Assembly: GCA_015709595.1 (NCBI GenBank)
Contig: CP054178.1
Coordinates: 2,671,205-2,735,204, forward strand
Direction of reading: 5' to 3'
Source: Phycisphaeraceae bacterium
GTDB taxonomy: Bacteria > Planctomycetota > Phycisphaerae > Phycisphaerales > SM1A02
DNA length: 64,000 nt
Position numbers and translations under genes: made by a program. Positions 53,166 to 61,090 of the stretch are shown here, piece after piece (within the stretch, counting starts at the first letter, position 1; each line of letters opens with the position of its first letter). The notes under the pieces are model-generated. The model did not search any database, was not told where the DNA came from, and saw only the letters and a program-made list of their open reading frames with translations.

Positions 53166-53768
53166 TCACCGGCGCGGCGACTGATCGCCCAGGCGACGCA
53201 TCAGGTCATTGAGCGACTCATCTTCCGCGTCCCCGCCGCTTCCGGGGGGCTCTGAACCGCCATCCGGACCCTCGTCCACCGCCTCCTGACCCGGTTCCGA
53301 CCCGTCCTGACGAGGTGCGCCGGTTGACGATTCGCTCCGCCATCCGCCCTGCTCGATGCGGCGCTTGAGTTCCGCCTTCTGGGCGGGGGTGAGCGTGCGC
53401 ACGAACTCACCGAAGTGGCGGCTTGCCAGCCCCACCCGCTCCTGATCAAGCAGTGTTTTCTGATCCATCAGGCGCAGAATCTCGACGAAATCGGGGTTCG
53501 GCTGGTTGACCGCGTCAATCAACGCCAGCTGCACCTGAGCGAGACGCGCTTCCAGATCATGTACGGCATCGTGCAGATTGGCCCGCAACTCGCGATACAC
53601 CCGTTGCTGCGAGTCGGACAACCGCAGTTCGTCGGTGACCAGACGGGTCACGCGCTCTTCTTCAGGCAGGGCGGCGTTGATCTGACGCCCCTGCAGGTAG
53701 CCGATCACGAAGAAGCCGTTGAACAGCAGCGACAAGGCCAGAGCCAGAGGAATCAGGGATTGCCTCAT
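53166..53768 (-). CDS. Periplasmic Spy/CpxP-like (heavy-metal-resistance fold) protein
   Basis: A 200-residue membrane-anchored periplasmic protein (MRQSLIPLALALSLLFNGFFVIGYLQG). The helical core (VTRLVTDELRLSDSQQRVYRELRANLHDAVHDLEARL...QKTLLDQERVGLASRHFGEFVRTLTPAQKAELKRRI) resembles CzcE/Spy/CpxP-type sensors or chaperones. The acidic, Gly-rich tail ends in LMRRLGDQSPRR. The start overlaps the stop of the anti-sigma gene (ATGA, 53765-53768), so it is the third gene of a sigma operon and may be the signal sensor. Confidence 0.85.
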   Translation of the reverse strand: MRQSLIPLALALSLLFNGFFVIGYLQGRQINAALPEEERVTRLVTDELRLSDSQQRVYRELRANLHDAVHDLEARLAQVQLALIDAVNQPNPDFVEILRLMDQKTLLDQERVGLASRHFGEFVRTLTPAQKAELKRRIEQGGWRSESSTGAPRQDGSEPGQEAVDEGPDGGSEPPGSGGDAEDESLNDLMRRLGDQSPRR

Positions 53769-54394
53769 CGGTTGTCTCCCGTCCGACCGTCGCGCGGAAT
53801 CTGACGCCCGGAGCGATTCCACAGGGCGGAGGGTGCTGGTTCATCATCCTGCTGCAGGACGGCGAACGCCGCGCCGGGAGCCCGCTGGCCCTCGGCGGGC
53901 AGCAGACCGAAGGAGGCCTCGGACGTGACCAGACGAGCGTCAACCTGACCGGGCAGCCCGGGCATGGAGAAGCCGAACTGGTAACCGAGAATGGAAACTC
54001 CGATCATGGCCGCTGCCGCCAGAACCCCGCGCGCCAGACGCCAGCCGCCGACGCGCCGGTGCCGGGCGGCGGAGGGTCCGAACGAAGTCCCTTCCGCCCC
54101 CGGCTCCAGCGATTGTGCCGCCGCCACCGCCCGTGCCTCGGCCATGGTCCAGCCGCCGCTGCTCGCCAAGGCGGGCAGGGCACGAACGGACATGACGGCT
54201 TCAAGACAGGCGGGGCAGGCGACCAGATGGGCCTCGAACGCGGCGATTTCGCCTTCCGGCAGCAGGCCATCGACATACGAGGCCAGTGTCAGATCCGAGG
54301 GGCATGATTCCCGAGGTGTTCCGACACCCGCAGGGGCGACAGGCGTGGTCCGCCGCCACAGGTCACGATCCGGGATATCCCAACGGCTGTCCAT
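53765..54394 (-). CDS. Anti-sigma factor with zinc-finger domain
   Basis: A 209-residue membrane-anchored regulator. The N-terminal zinc-binding anti-sigma domain reads CPSDLTLASYVDGLLPEGEIAAFEAHLVACPACLEAV (His-x3-Cys-x2-Cys). A single membrane helix follows near 120-140 (LARGVLAAAAMIGVSILGYQF), then a periplasmic tail. It lies 17 bp after the ECF sigma gene and overlaps the Spy-like gene. It should hold the sigma factor inactive until an envelope signal arrives. Confidence 0.92.
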   Translation of the reverse strand: MDSRWDIPDRDLWRRTTPVAPAGVGTPRESCPSDLTLASYVDGLLPEGEIAAFEAHLVACPACLEAVMSVRALPALASSGGWTMAEARAVAAAQSLEPGAEGTSFGPSAARHRRVGGWRLARGVLAAAAMIGVSILGYQFGFSMPGLPGQVDARLVTSEASFGLLPAEGQRAPGAAFAVLQQDDEPAPSALWNRSGRQIPRDGRTGDNR

Positions 54395-54411
54395 GAGGCC
54401 CTTTCCTTCTG

Positions 54412-54978
54412 CTATACGGGGGTGGTCGAGGCGGTATCCCCGCCCGGACGATCCTGACCCAGATGCTCCCGCAACCGGGTCAGGGCTTTGTGCTTGGCGC
54501 TTCGGACGGTCTGGGCATCCACCCCCATGGTCTGGGCGGTTTCTTCGACGGAGAGACCTCGGTCGAACAGCAGGTGCAGCACCAGCCGTTGACGTTCAGT
54601 CAGAACGTGCAGCGGGATATCCGGGACATGACCCGCGCTCGAGGGGGGATGATCCGTCGCCCCGGCCAGGTGTTCTTCCACCGGTGTCGTGGCCAGCCGC
54701 TTCTTTCGCAGGTGGTCGATGGTGACGCTGCGGGCGATGACCGACAGCCAGGTCGGCACCGACGCCCGCGAGGGATCGAAGGATCGCAGGAGCTTCCGGT
54801 CATTCTGCAGCAGCCGGATGAATACTTCCTGCACCCGGTCGGCGACTTCCGGGTCATTGCGGTCCACGCCCTTCATGGTGTGGACGACCGCGTTGAACAG
54901 GACCGGAACCGCCTGGCGGACGAAGTCGTCCCACGCATGCTTGTCGCCACGGATGCAACCGGCCAGATCGACTTTCAT
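54412..54978 (-). CDS. ECF RNA polymerase sigma factor
   Basis: A 188-residue sigma factor. Region 2: DRVQEVFIRLLQNDRKLLRSFDPSRASVPTWLSVIARSVTIDHLRKKR. Region 4: LTERQRLVLHLLFDRGLSVEETAQTMGVDAQTVRSAKHKALTRLREHL. ATG 54978 has GGAG 8 nt upstream; an ATG 18 bp earlier is possible. First gene of the sigma / anti-sigma / Spy-like operon, so it probably controls its own operon and perhaps the divergent Arg-rich gene. Confidence 0.93.
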   Translation of the reverse strand: MKVDLAGCIRGDKHAWDDFVRQAVPVLFNAVVHTMKGVDRNDPEVADRVQEVFIRLLQNDRKLLRSFDPSRASVPTWLSVIARSVTIDHLRKKRLATTPVEEHLAGATDHPPSSAGHVPDIPLHVLTERQRLVLHLLFDRGLSVEETAQTMGVDAQTVRSAKHKALTRLREHLGQDRPGGDTASTTPV

Positions 54979-55276
54979 GGCCGGTGCTCCGCGCATGTGC
55001 TCCGCGTGATCCCTCGACTGATTGCAATGGAGCGGGGGTTCATGCGTTGACCCGGTGGGGCGTTGGAACGTCCGGGCTGGTCAGCCGCCTGCCCAGGTTC
55101 TTTCAGCCGATCCCGCCGACGTTCGAGGTGGGACGACATTCGGACCGTGGAGTTGTATACGCGAACTGTGCGGCCGACATGCCCGGTCCGCCTTCCGAGG
55201 TTGCGGTTCGCGCGAGCCATCCATCCATCGGCGAACCGAGCCCGGATCGACCCTGAATACCGTCAAGGAGCATGAC

Positions 55277-55978
55277 ATGCATCGACTTCTACTGACAACC
55301 TGCCTGCTGACGACGGCCCTGCTGGCATTTCCCGCGGTGGGTCAGGCGGGACCGTCTGGTCGTTCCGCGCCGCTTCGAGACGACGCGAGTCGCACCGTGG
55401 AGCGCGATGCCTCCCCGAGACGCGAGACGCCTCGGATCGACGGTCGCGGAGCCGCCCCCGGGCGCGAGGGTTCCCCCGGCGCGCGGGCCCGAGGCGACGC
55501 CGGACCCAACGGCGGTCCGCCTGCTCGTGTTCGAGACCTGATCGATCGGCTGCGCGATCGGGGCGTCAAGCCGGGCGAGTTGCTTCAGCGCTGGCGCGAT
55601 CGCGGGGGGCGTCCGGGGGAACTGCTGCAGCGCCTGCGCGACCGCCGTGGTGAACACCGCGGCGAGTTGCGGGATCTGCTCCGGGAGCGGCTCCAAGATC
55701 CTGCGCGGGGGAACGATCGACGTGACGAGGCACGTCGCGGGCGGCCGGGTCCGGGCCTGCGACCAGGCCTGCCCCCGCGGGCGGAGGATCGTCCGGCCCC
55801 GACCCCGCCCCGGTTCCTGCCGCGCGTCCCGATGGGCGATCGAGAGCAGATTCGTCAGCGCCTTCTCGGTCCCGACGGGCGCGGCGTACCGCGGGCCGAT
55901 ATCGAAAGTCGTCTGCGCGATCTGCGCCAGCGGCTGGACCTGCTGGAAGAGCACCTGCGTCACTCGCCTCGACGGTAG
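55277..55978 (+). CDS. Arg-rich secreted protein with internal repeats
   Basis: A 233-residue exported protein with a clear signal peptide (MHRLLLTTCLLTTALLAF). The mature part is extremely rich in Arg, Gly, Asp and Pro. Near 85-130 it has two to three repeats of RDRGxxPGELLQRxRDRxG. It ends in a short coiled coil (SRLRDLRQRLDLLEEHLRH). ATG 55277 follows AAGGAG at 7 nt. It is divergent from the ECF sigma operon and may be one of its targets. No family recognised. Confidence 0.8.
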   Translation: MHRLLLTTCLLTTALLAFPAVGQAGPSGRSAPLRDDASRTVERDASPRRETPRIDGRGAAPGREGSPGARARGDAGPNGGPPARVRDLIDRLRDRGVKPGELLQRWRDRGGRPGELLQRLRDRRGEHRGELRDLLRERLQDPARGNDRRDEARRGRPGPGLRPGLPPRAEDRPAPTPPRFLPRVPMGDREQIRQRLLGPDGRGVPRADIESRLRDLRQRLDLLEEHLRHSPRR

Positions 55979-56079
55979 GACGAACACGCCCTGCGCGGAT
56001 CGCATGAGCCGAACGGCGTTTCACCCAACGTCCGCGTGATCCCATCGCGTGGACGTTGTTGTTCGTCTGACTCCTCGCG

Positions 56080-57852
56080 TCATCCGGTCGGCTGTTCGCC
56101 CTGAACGATCCGCCGAGCGATCTGAACGGCCTCGTGCATGGTGGAGCAGGTGAGGAGATGGGGTCGATCTTCGAACAGTTCGCCGCGCTCCATCACCCCG
56201 TGCGGCTGGCGCTGCACGCCCGCGAGGATCACCGTGATCTGCGTCCTGCCCAGCCGGTCGATGGCGCCTTCCAGGTTGACCAGCCCGGTGGCGTCCATCA
56301 CGGGCACCGACTCCATGTCCAGGATCACCGCCTTCACGCCGTTGCCGATGGTGCGGAAGGCGCTCATGGCCCGCTGGGCGGCGCCGAAGAACATCGGTCC
56401 GGCAATCTCGTACACCAGCACGCCGGGCGGCAGCGGCTCGGTGATGGCGTGGTGCTTCTCCTGCATGAAGCGCACGTTGGCCACCTCCGCCATGCGCCGC
56501 ATGAAGAGCATCGCCGCCAGCACCACGCCCACCGACACCGCGATCACCATGTCGAAGATGACCGTCAGCCCGAAGCAGGTGAGCAGCACCGCCACGTCGC
56601 TGCGCGGGGCGACTCGGATCGTGTGGATGAAGTGACGCGCCTCGCTCATGTTCCACGCCACCCGCAGCAGCAGCGCGGCGAGGGCCGCCATCGGCAGGTG
56701 ACCCAGCAGCGGGGCGAGCAGCAGCATCGAAACCAGGACGAACTGGGCATGCACGATCGCCGACACCGGCGACCGCGCCCCGAAGCGGATGTTGGCCGCC
56801 GTGCGGGCGATGGCCCCCGTGGCCGCGAACCCGCCGAAGAACGGCGCAGCGATGTTGCCCAGCCCCTGGGCGAACAGTTCGCTGTCCGGGTCGTGCGAGT
56901 GTCCGCTCATGCCGTCCGCCACCACCGCCGAAAGCAGCGACTCGATGCTGCCCAGCATGGCGATGGCGAAGGCCGCCGGCACAAGCTCCTTGCACAGCAG
57001 GAACAGCGCCCCCCAGGTCATGCCCGTATCCGCCTCGCCGGGCCGGTGAAAACGCCACGGCAGATCAAAGAGCGGCGGCTTCTGCGGGATGCCGTGCGGC
57101 AGCGCCTCGCTGCCGAACCGCCCTCGGATCGTCTCCACCACGAAGCCGTCGCCCCACGCCATGTGCGCCACATACGCTCCAACGCCGCACACCGTCAGCG
57201 CCACCAGCGCGGCGGGCACCTTCCTGGTCACGTGGTCCCAGCCGATGAGAATCGCCAGGCACGCGGCGCCGACGACCAGGTCAGGCCAGCGGAAACTTGG
57301 CATCGCTGACGCCAGCGTCGTCACGCGCTCGATGTAACTGTCGGGCATCGACTCGATCGACAATCCGAAGAAGTCCTTCATCTGCAGCGTGGCGATGACC
57401 ACCGCGATGCCCGCCGTGAAGCCGATCGTCACCGGGTGCGGCACGAACTGGATCAGCCGCCCCAGCCGCGACAGAGCCAGAATGATCTGAATCAGCCCGG
57501 CCATCACGGTGGCTACCGCCAGTCCCGCCAGCCCGTGCTGGGTGACGATGGGGACGAGAATGACGACGAACGCCGCCGTCGGCCCCGACACCTGCACGCG
57601 CGACCCGCCGAAGAAGGCGATCACCGTGCCCGCCACGATGGCGGTGTACAGCCCGTACTGGGGCGGCACGCCCGTGGCGATGGCCAGCGCCATCGAGAGC
57701 GGCAGGGCGATCACCCCGACGAGGATGCCCGCCAGCACGTCAGCCCGGAAATCGCGCAGCGAGTACCCCTGCCGCACCGTCTCCACCAGGGCGGTCGCCG
57801 CCCGGAACCTGAACCATGGAACAATCGTCTGCGACGCGAGGTGACGTTTGGT
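56080..57852 (-). CDS. SulP family anion transporter with STAS domain
   Basis: A 590-residue inner-membrane transporter of the SLC26/SulP family, importing sulfate, bicarbonate or dicarboxylates. The N-terminal signature is DVLAGILVGVIALPLSMALAIATGVPPQYGLYTAIVAG, followed by about 12-14 helices with FTAGIAVVIATLQ and GNIAAPFFGGFAATGAIARTAANIRFGA. The cytosolic STAS domain (about 475-580) contains VILDMESVPVMDATGLVNLEG. ATG 57852 was chosen; ATG 57894 would add 14 residues. Substrate not determinable. Confidence 0.95.
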   Translation of the reverse strand, partial: TKRHLASQTIVPWFRFRAATALVETVRQGYSLRDFRADVLAGILVGVIALPLSMALAIATGVPPQYGLYTAIVAGTVIAFFGGSRVQVSGPTAAFVVILVPIVTQHGLAGLAVATVMAGLIQIILALSRLGRLIQFVPHPVTIGFTAGIAVVIATLQMKDFFGLSIESMPDSYIERVTTLASAMPSFRWPDLVVGAACLAILIGWDHVTRKVPAALVALTVCGVGAYVAHMAWGDGFVVETIRGRFGSEALPHGIPQKPPLFDLPWRFHRPGEADTGMTWGALFLLCKELVPAAFAIAMLGSIESLLSAVVADGMSGHSHDPDSELFAQGLGNIAAPFFGGFAATGAIARTAANIRFGARSPVSAIVHAQFVLVSMLLLAPLLGHLPMAALAALLLRVAWNMSEARHFIHTIRVAPRSDVAVLLTCFGLTVIFDMVIAVSVGVVLAAMLFMRRMAEVANVRFMQEKHHAITEPLPPGVLVYEIAGPMFFGAAQRAMSAFRTIGNGVKAVILDMESVPVMDATGLVNLEGAIDRLGRTQITVILAGVQRQPHGVMERGELFEDRPHLLTCSTMHEAVQIARRIVQGEQPTG

Positions 57853-57894
57853 CATCCGTGACGACCTGTCTCTCAGCCGGGGGTCGATCCGCAT

Positions 57895-58233
57895 GGACCG
57901 GCCCGGAGCCGCTGCGAAGCAGTGGTTGTAGGCGGGGGGTGGGGGAAGTCAAACGGAACGGGCGGTCCGCTCGGACGGAGCGAGCCGGATGAGCGAGGCG
58001 GCGCAACCCGTGGTGAGCGGAAGAATCGGTTCTCGCCCCGGATGGGGCGAAGGAGCATCCCGATCCGTGCGACAACTCCTCTGCCCCGCCGGGGCAGGGT
58101 TCATTGAACCGACCCAACCCACGGGTTCCGCGTCGCGTCGCCCGCGGATGGGCGACGCAGCGCTTCACCCGTGGCGACAGTCCGTGGCCCCGCTGGGGCC
58201 GTCGTCCGCTACGATCAAACGACTCATCGATTC
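57895..58233. repeat. Intergenic region with inverted repeats
   Basis: Upstream of the SulP gene and of a small gene. It contains short hairpins (CCCCGGATGGGG; TGCCCCGCCGGGGCA) and a longer element at 58119-58174 whose ends CCACGGGT and ACCCGTGG are perfect complements around TTCCGCGTCGCG. A related, diverged element lies at 58477-58526, after the small gene. A possible -10 (TACGAT) is at 58210-58215. Confidence 0.65.
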
Positions 58234-58467
58234 ATGACCCAGCGCAAGACATCATCTCGATTCATCGTGTGCCTGAAGAACAATGGCCATCCCGCCTCGC
58301 TGGAGGTGCGGAAACTGGAGCGGACCGTGCCGGACGCCGGCGCGGAGCGCGAGGGGTTGATCCGCGTGGTCGATGAGTCGGGCGAGGACTCTCTGTACCC
58401 GGCCGACCTGTTCGAGCCGATCGCCGTGCCGACGGGGCTGGGGCGGCGGTTGATGAGGGCGGGGTGA
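58234..58467 (+). CDS. Small conserved hypothetical protein
   Basis: A 77-residue soluble protein: RFIVCLKNNGHPASLEVRKLERTVPDAGAEREGLIRVVDESGEDSLYPADLFEPIAVP. The SLEVRKLYR..P-type strand and the DESGEDYLYP-type segment look like a short family I associate with planctomycetes and other environmental bacteria, with no known function. ATG 58234 lies 18 nt after TACGAT. It is bracketed by two copies of an inverted-repeat element (58119-58174, 58477-58526). Confidence 0.8.
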   Translation: MTQRKTSSRFIVCLKNNGHPASLEVRKLERTVPDAGAEREGLIRVVDESGEDSLYPADLFEPIAVPTGLGRRLMRAG

Positions 58468-58476
58468 GCCGCGCGG

Positions 58477-58526
58477 CACCGTTGGTTCCGCGTCGTTTCG
58501 CTGCGCAGTCCGACTCTCCACCGGTG
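58477..58526. repeat. Diverged copy of inverted-repeat element
   Basis: CACCGTTGG...CCACCGGTG imperfect ends with the shared core GTTCCGCGTCG, matching the element at 58119-58174. Confidence 0.55.
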
Positions 58527-58611
58527 ACGATATCCTGCGGCACAATTGGGCCCGACATCTCATCCAGTCGAGATCGAGAAGGATCAACTGAGACTGATTG
58601 CTCACATCAAA

Positions 58612-59541
58612 TCAGCCACCAACGGCTTGATATGCGATCTGAATAAACGGTTTCGCAGCTTCGACGTCCGACATGCTACGAAGCGTGACTTCAAGATCGC
58701 CTGTTCCAAGGTGACCGATGTTCGAGGCATCCCTGCTGATCCCGGACGGACCCGGATGCTTCTTGGGATCCAGCTTTAAGAACAGCACGACCTTCTTCTG
58801 TTGGATCTCCATGCAAACGATGTTCTGCGCAATTCGATAGGCCACATACAACTTCTTGGGAGCCTCCTCGATCGCCGCGTCCAGTTTCTGAATGAAATCC
58901 TGGACAGCGAGCGCGATTTCACGAACTGATTCGGGCTTTCCGTCAATGTGTTGATCGAACGTATAGACCCCGGCCGCCCTTGTGAGTGCCGCTTTCTTCC
59001 CAGCAGCAACCATGACCGGATTCTTCCCCGAGCTGTCGTCCGACTGGGACGTGGACTTTTGAAGAACCTCCTCGAGGTACAGCGTGGAGTTGTCGAACAG
59101 TCTGTAAGTCCACAGTTCGATGTTGGCCCCCATCACCTGAACTGCATGTAGATCATATTTCTTGTAGTTCGGTGCGATGCAGATCACTCGCACGTCTGAC
59201 CAGTCGACCGACGCCTTCGATCCGAGGGTCTTCTGTACCGCGATCTCGAAGTCACCCCGATGGTCGTGAATCCAATAGAGGTAGAACAAACTCTGATTGA
59301 TGAGCTCCGAAGACTCGGCCTTCTTGTACTCGATGATGACGGGATTGTCATCTTCGGAAAGTGCGAGCGTGTCAATGCGTCCGGCGTGCTGACTGCCCGT
59401 GCTGAACTCGGAGGCCACTAAACGGCAGTTGAAAACGACATCGAGATTGCGCTCGACAAGCTGTTGGAGAGCCTTCTCCGCCAAGAAATTCCGTTGAGAA
59501 ATCGGTGCCGGTGTCTTATTGTCAATCGCGAAGAGCGGCAT
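58612..59541 (-). CDS. PD-(D/E)XK-type nuclease-like protein with DUF5655 domain
   Basis: A 309-residue protein. The N-terminal half has a restriction-like active site: SQHAGRIDTLALSEDDNPVIIEYKKAES (Asp, then Glu-x-Lys). The C-terminal half (about 190-305, YTFDQHIDGKPESVREIAL...LYVAYRIAQNIVCMEIQQKKVVLFLKLDPKKHP...GTGDLEVTLRSMSDVEAAKPFI) matches the DUF5655 domain. The gene is clearly less GC-rich than its surroundings, a sign of recent transfer. It may be a lone defence nuclease; no methylase or partner is adjacent. Confidence 0.85.
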   Translation of the reverse strand: MPLFAIDNKTPAPISQRNFLAEKALQQLVERNLDVVFNCRLVASEFSTGSQHAGRIDTLALSEDDNPVIIEYKKAESSELINQSLFYLYWIHDHRGDFEIAVQKTLGSKASVDWSDVRVICIAPNYKKYDLHAVQVMGANIELWTYRLFDNSTLYLEEVLQKSTSQSDDSSGKNPVMVAAGKKAALTRAAGVYTFDQHIDGKPESVREIALAVQDFIQKLDAAIEEAPKKLYVAYRIAQNIVCMEIQQKKVVLFLKLDPKKHPGPSGISRDASNIGHLGTGDLEVTLRSMSDVEAAKPFIQIAYQAVGG

Positions 59542-59580
59542 TTGTATTCCTTGGTGTCCTGGAAGGCGAAGCGGCTCCCC

Positions 59581-60579
59581 TCATCCCCACCCCACCGTCT
59601 CCATCACGCCCGCCACGATCGTGTCCGAGTCCGGCAGGTAGTGCTTCTCGCACTGGAAGTACGGGAAGTGGATGTCGTAGCCGGTGATGCGCTTCACGGG
59701 CGCCTGCAGCATGTCGAAGACGTGTTCGTTGAGCCGCGCGATGATCTCCGCCGCCACGCCGCAGGTGCGGGGGCCTTCGTGGACGATCACGCAGCGGCCG
59801 GTCTTCGCCACCGATTCGCACAACGCCTCGGTGTCCATCGGCCGGATCGAGAGCAGGTCGATGACCTCGGGGTTGATGCCGTGCTCATCCACCAGGTCCT
59901 CGGTCGCCTCCAGCACGGGGCGCATCATCGCGCCGTAGGCGATGAGGGTGATGTCCGCCCCTTCACGCACCACATGGGCCTTGCCGATGGGGAAGGTTTC
60001 CTTCGCAGCTGTCGGCTCACCCACCGGCACCTCTTCGCGGAACGCTCGGTACACCGCCTTCGGCTCGTAGAACACCACCGGGTCATCATCTTGAATCGCC
60101 GCGTGCAGCAGCGCCCGGGCGTTGCGCGGCGTCGATGGAATCACCATCTTCAATCCCGGCGTGTGCGCCCAGTACGCCTCGCGTGATTCGCTGTGATGCT
60201 CCACGGCCCGGATGCCGCCGCCGTAGGGGCAGCGCATCACCATGCGGATGGGGTACTTCCCGCGCGAGCGGTTGTGCAGCCGGGCCATGTTCTGCTCGAT
60301 CTGGTCGAAGGCCTGCAGCGTGAAGCCGGAGAACTGAATCTCCGCCACCGGCTTGAGCCCGTACACCGCCATGCCCACCGCCGTGCCGATGATGCCGTTC
60401 TCGGCCAGGGGCGTGTCCATCACGCGGCTCCTGCCGTACTTCTCCATCAGCCCCCTGGTGACGCGGAAGACGCCGCCGTTGACGGCGATGTCCTCGCCCA
60501 TCAGCACCACGCGGTCATCATCGCGCATGGCTTCATCGAGGGCGAGGTTGAGGGCTTCGACCATGGTGAGCTGGGGCAT
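59581..60579 (-). CDS. pdhB: Pyruvate dehydrogenase E1 component, beta subunit
   Basis: Beta subunit of the thiamine-dependent E1 of a 2-oxoacid dehydrogenase complex. The 332-residue protein has MVEALNLALDEAM, VLMGEDIAVNGGVFRVTRGL, DTPLAENGIIGTAVGMAVYGLKPVAEIQF, MRCPYGGGIRAVEHHSES and VEVIDLLSIRP-like sequence. It lies downstream of pdhA, from which it is separated by about 510 bp containing an inverted-repeat-bounded insertion. ATG 60579 has AGGA 7 nt upstream. E2 and E3 are not in the window. Confidence 0.96.
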   Translation of the reverse strand: MPQLTMVEALNLALDEAMRDDDRVVLMGEDIAVNGGVFRVTRGLMEKYGRSRVMDTPLAENGIIGTAVGMAVYGLKPVAEIQFSGFTLQAFDQIEQNMARLHNRSRGKYPIRMVMRCPYGGGIRAVEHHSESREAYWAHTPGLKMVIPSTPRNARALLHAAIQDDDPVVFYEPKAVYRAFREEVPVGEPTAAKETFPIGKAHVVREGADITLIAYGAMMRPVLEATEDLVDEHGINPEVIDLLSIRPMDTEALCESVAKTGRCVIVHEGPRTCGVAAEIIARLNEHVFDMLQAPVKRITGYDIHFPYFQCEKHYLPDSDTIVAGVMETVGWG

Positions 60580-60599
60580 GGGGGATCCTGGGGGAAGAC

Positions 60600-61084
60600 T
60601 TCACCACAGAGGCACAGAGGACACTGAGAGGAAACACCTTGGAGCAAGTCAGAGGATTCGGCGTGTGATGCCATCTCGCAATCGCGGCACGTTGAAGTTG
60701 ATGAGGAGTCCGATCCGCAGGCCCGAGGGTCGCAGATATGTCAGAAGCTGCGCTTCGTGAATGGGTTCGAGGCGCTCAACAGATTTCAACTCGATGATGA
60801 TTCTCTCGTCCACAATCAGATCGATCCTCTATCCGGCATCGAGCGTTAGACCTCGGTAGCGAACGGGTTGCTCGACTTGACTTCGAAATGGGATTCTTTG
60901 GCTGCGGAGTTCATGTTCGAGACATGTCTGATAGGCGGACTCAAGAAGACCCGGGCCGAGTTCCTTGTGAACGGAGATTGCAGCGCCAATGACCTGACCC
61001 GACAACTCCTTTTCGGGATACTCGCGATCCGACAATCTCTCCCGCTCTGTATCCACTCTGTGCTCTCTGTGCCTCTGTGGTGAA
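60600..61084. mobile_element. Inverted-repeat-bounded GxxExxY module
   Basis: A 485-bp segment between pdhA and pdhB with perfect 20-bp terminal inverted repeats: TTCACCACAGAGGCACAGAG at 60600-60619 and its complement at 61065-61084. Similarity continues more weakly inward (GACACTGAGAG against AGCACAGAGTG). Inside lies a GxxExxY-family gene on the minus strand. There is no transposase, so any movement would depend on help from elsewhere. The left end is 20 bp from the pdhB start and the right end 6 bp from the pdhA stop. Confidence 0.75.
60649..61035 (-). pseudogene. GxxExxY protein gene with in-frame amber codon
   Basis: Frame of 128 residues. The first half reads EYPEKELSGQVIGAAISVHKELGPGLLESAYQTCLEHEL..RYRGLTLDAG, then TAG at 60829-60831, then in the same frame RIDLIVDERIIIELKSVERLEPIHEAQLLTYLRPSGLRIGLLINFNVPRLRDGI. 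The stop replaces the Tyr of the family's conserved G-Y-R-[IL]-D-L. Everything else, including the putative nuclease-like E-L-K, is intact, so the mutation is recent or the codon is read through. The start (TTG 61035 or GTG 61056) is uncertain. Confidence 0.85.
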
Positions 61085-61090
61085 TCCGTT

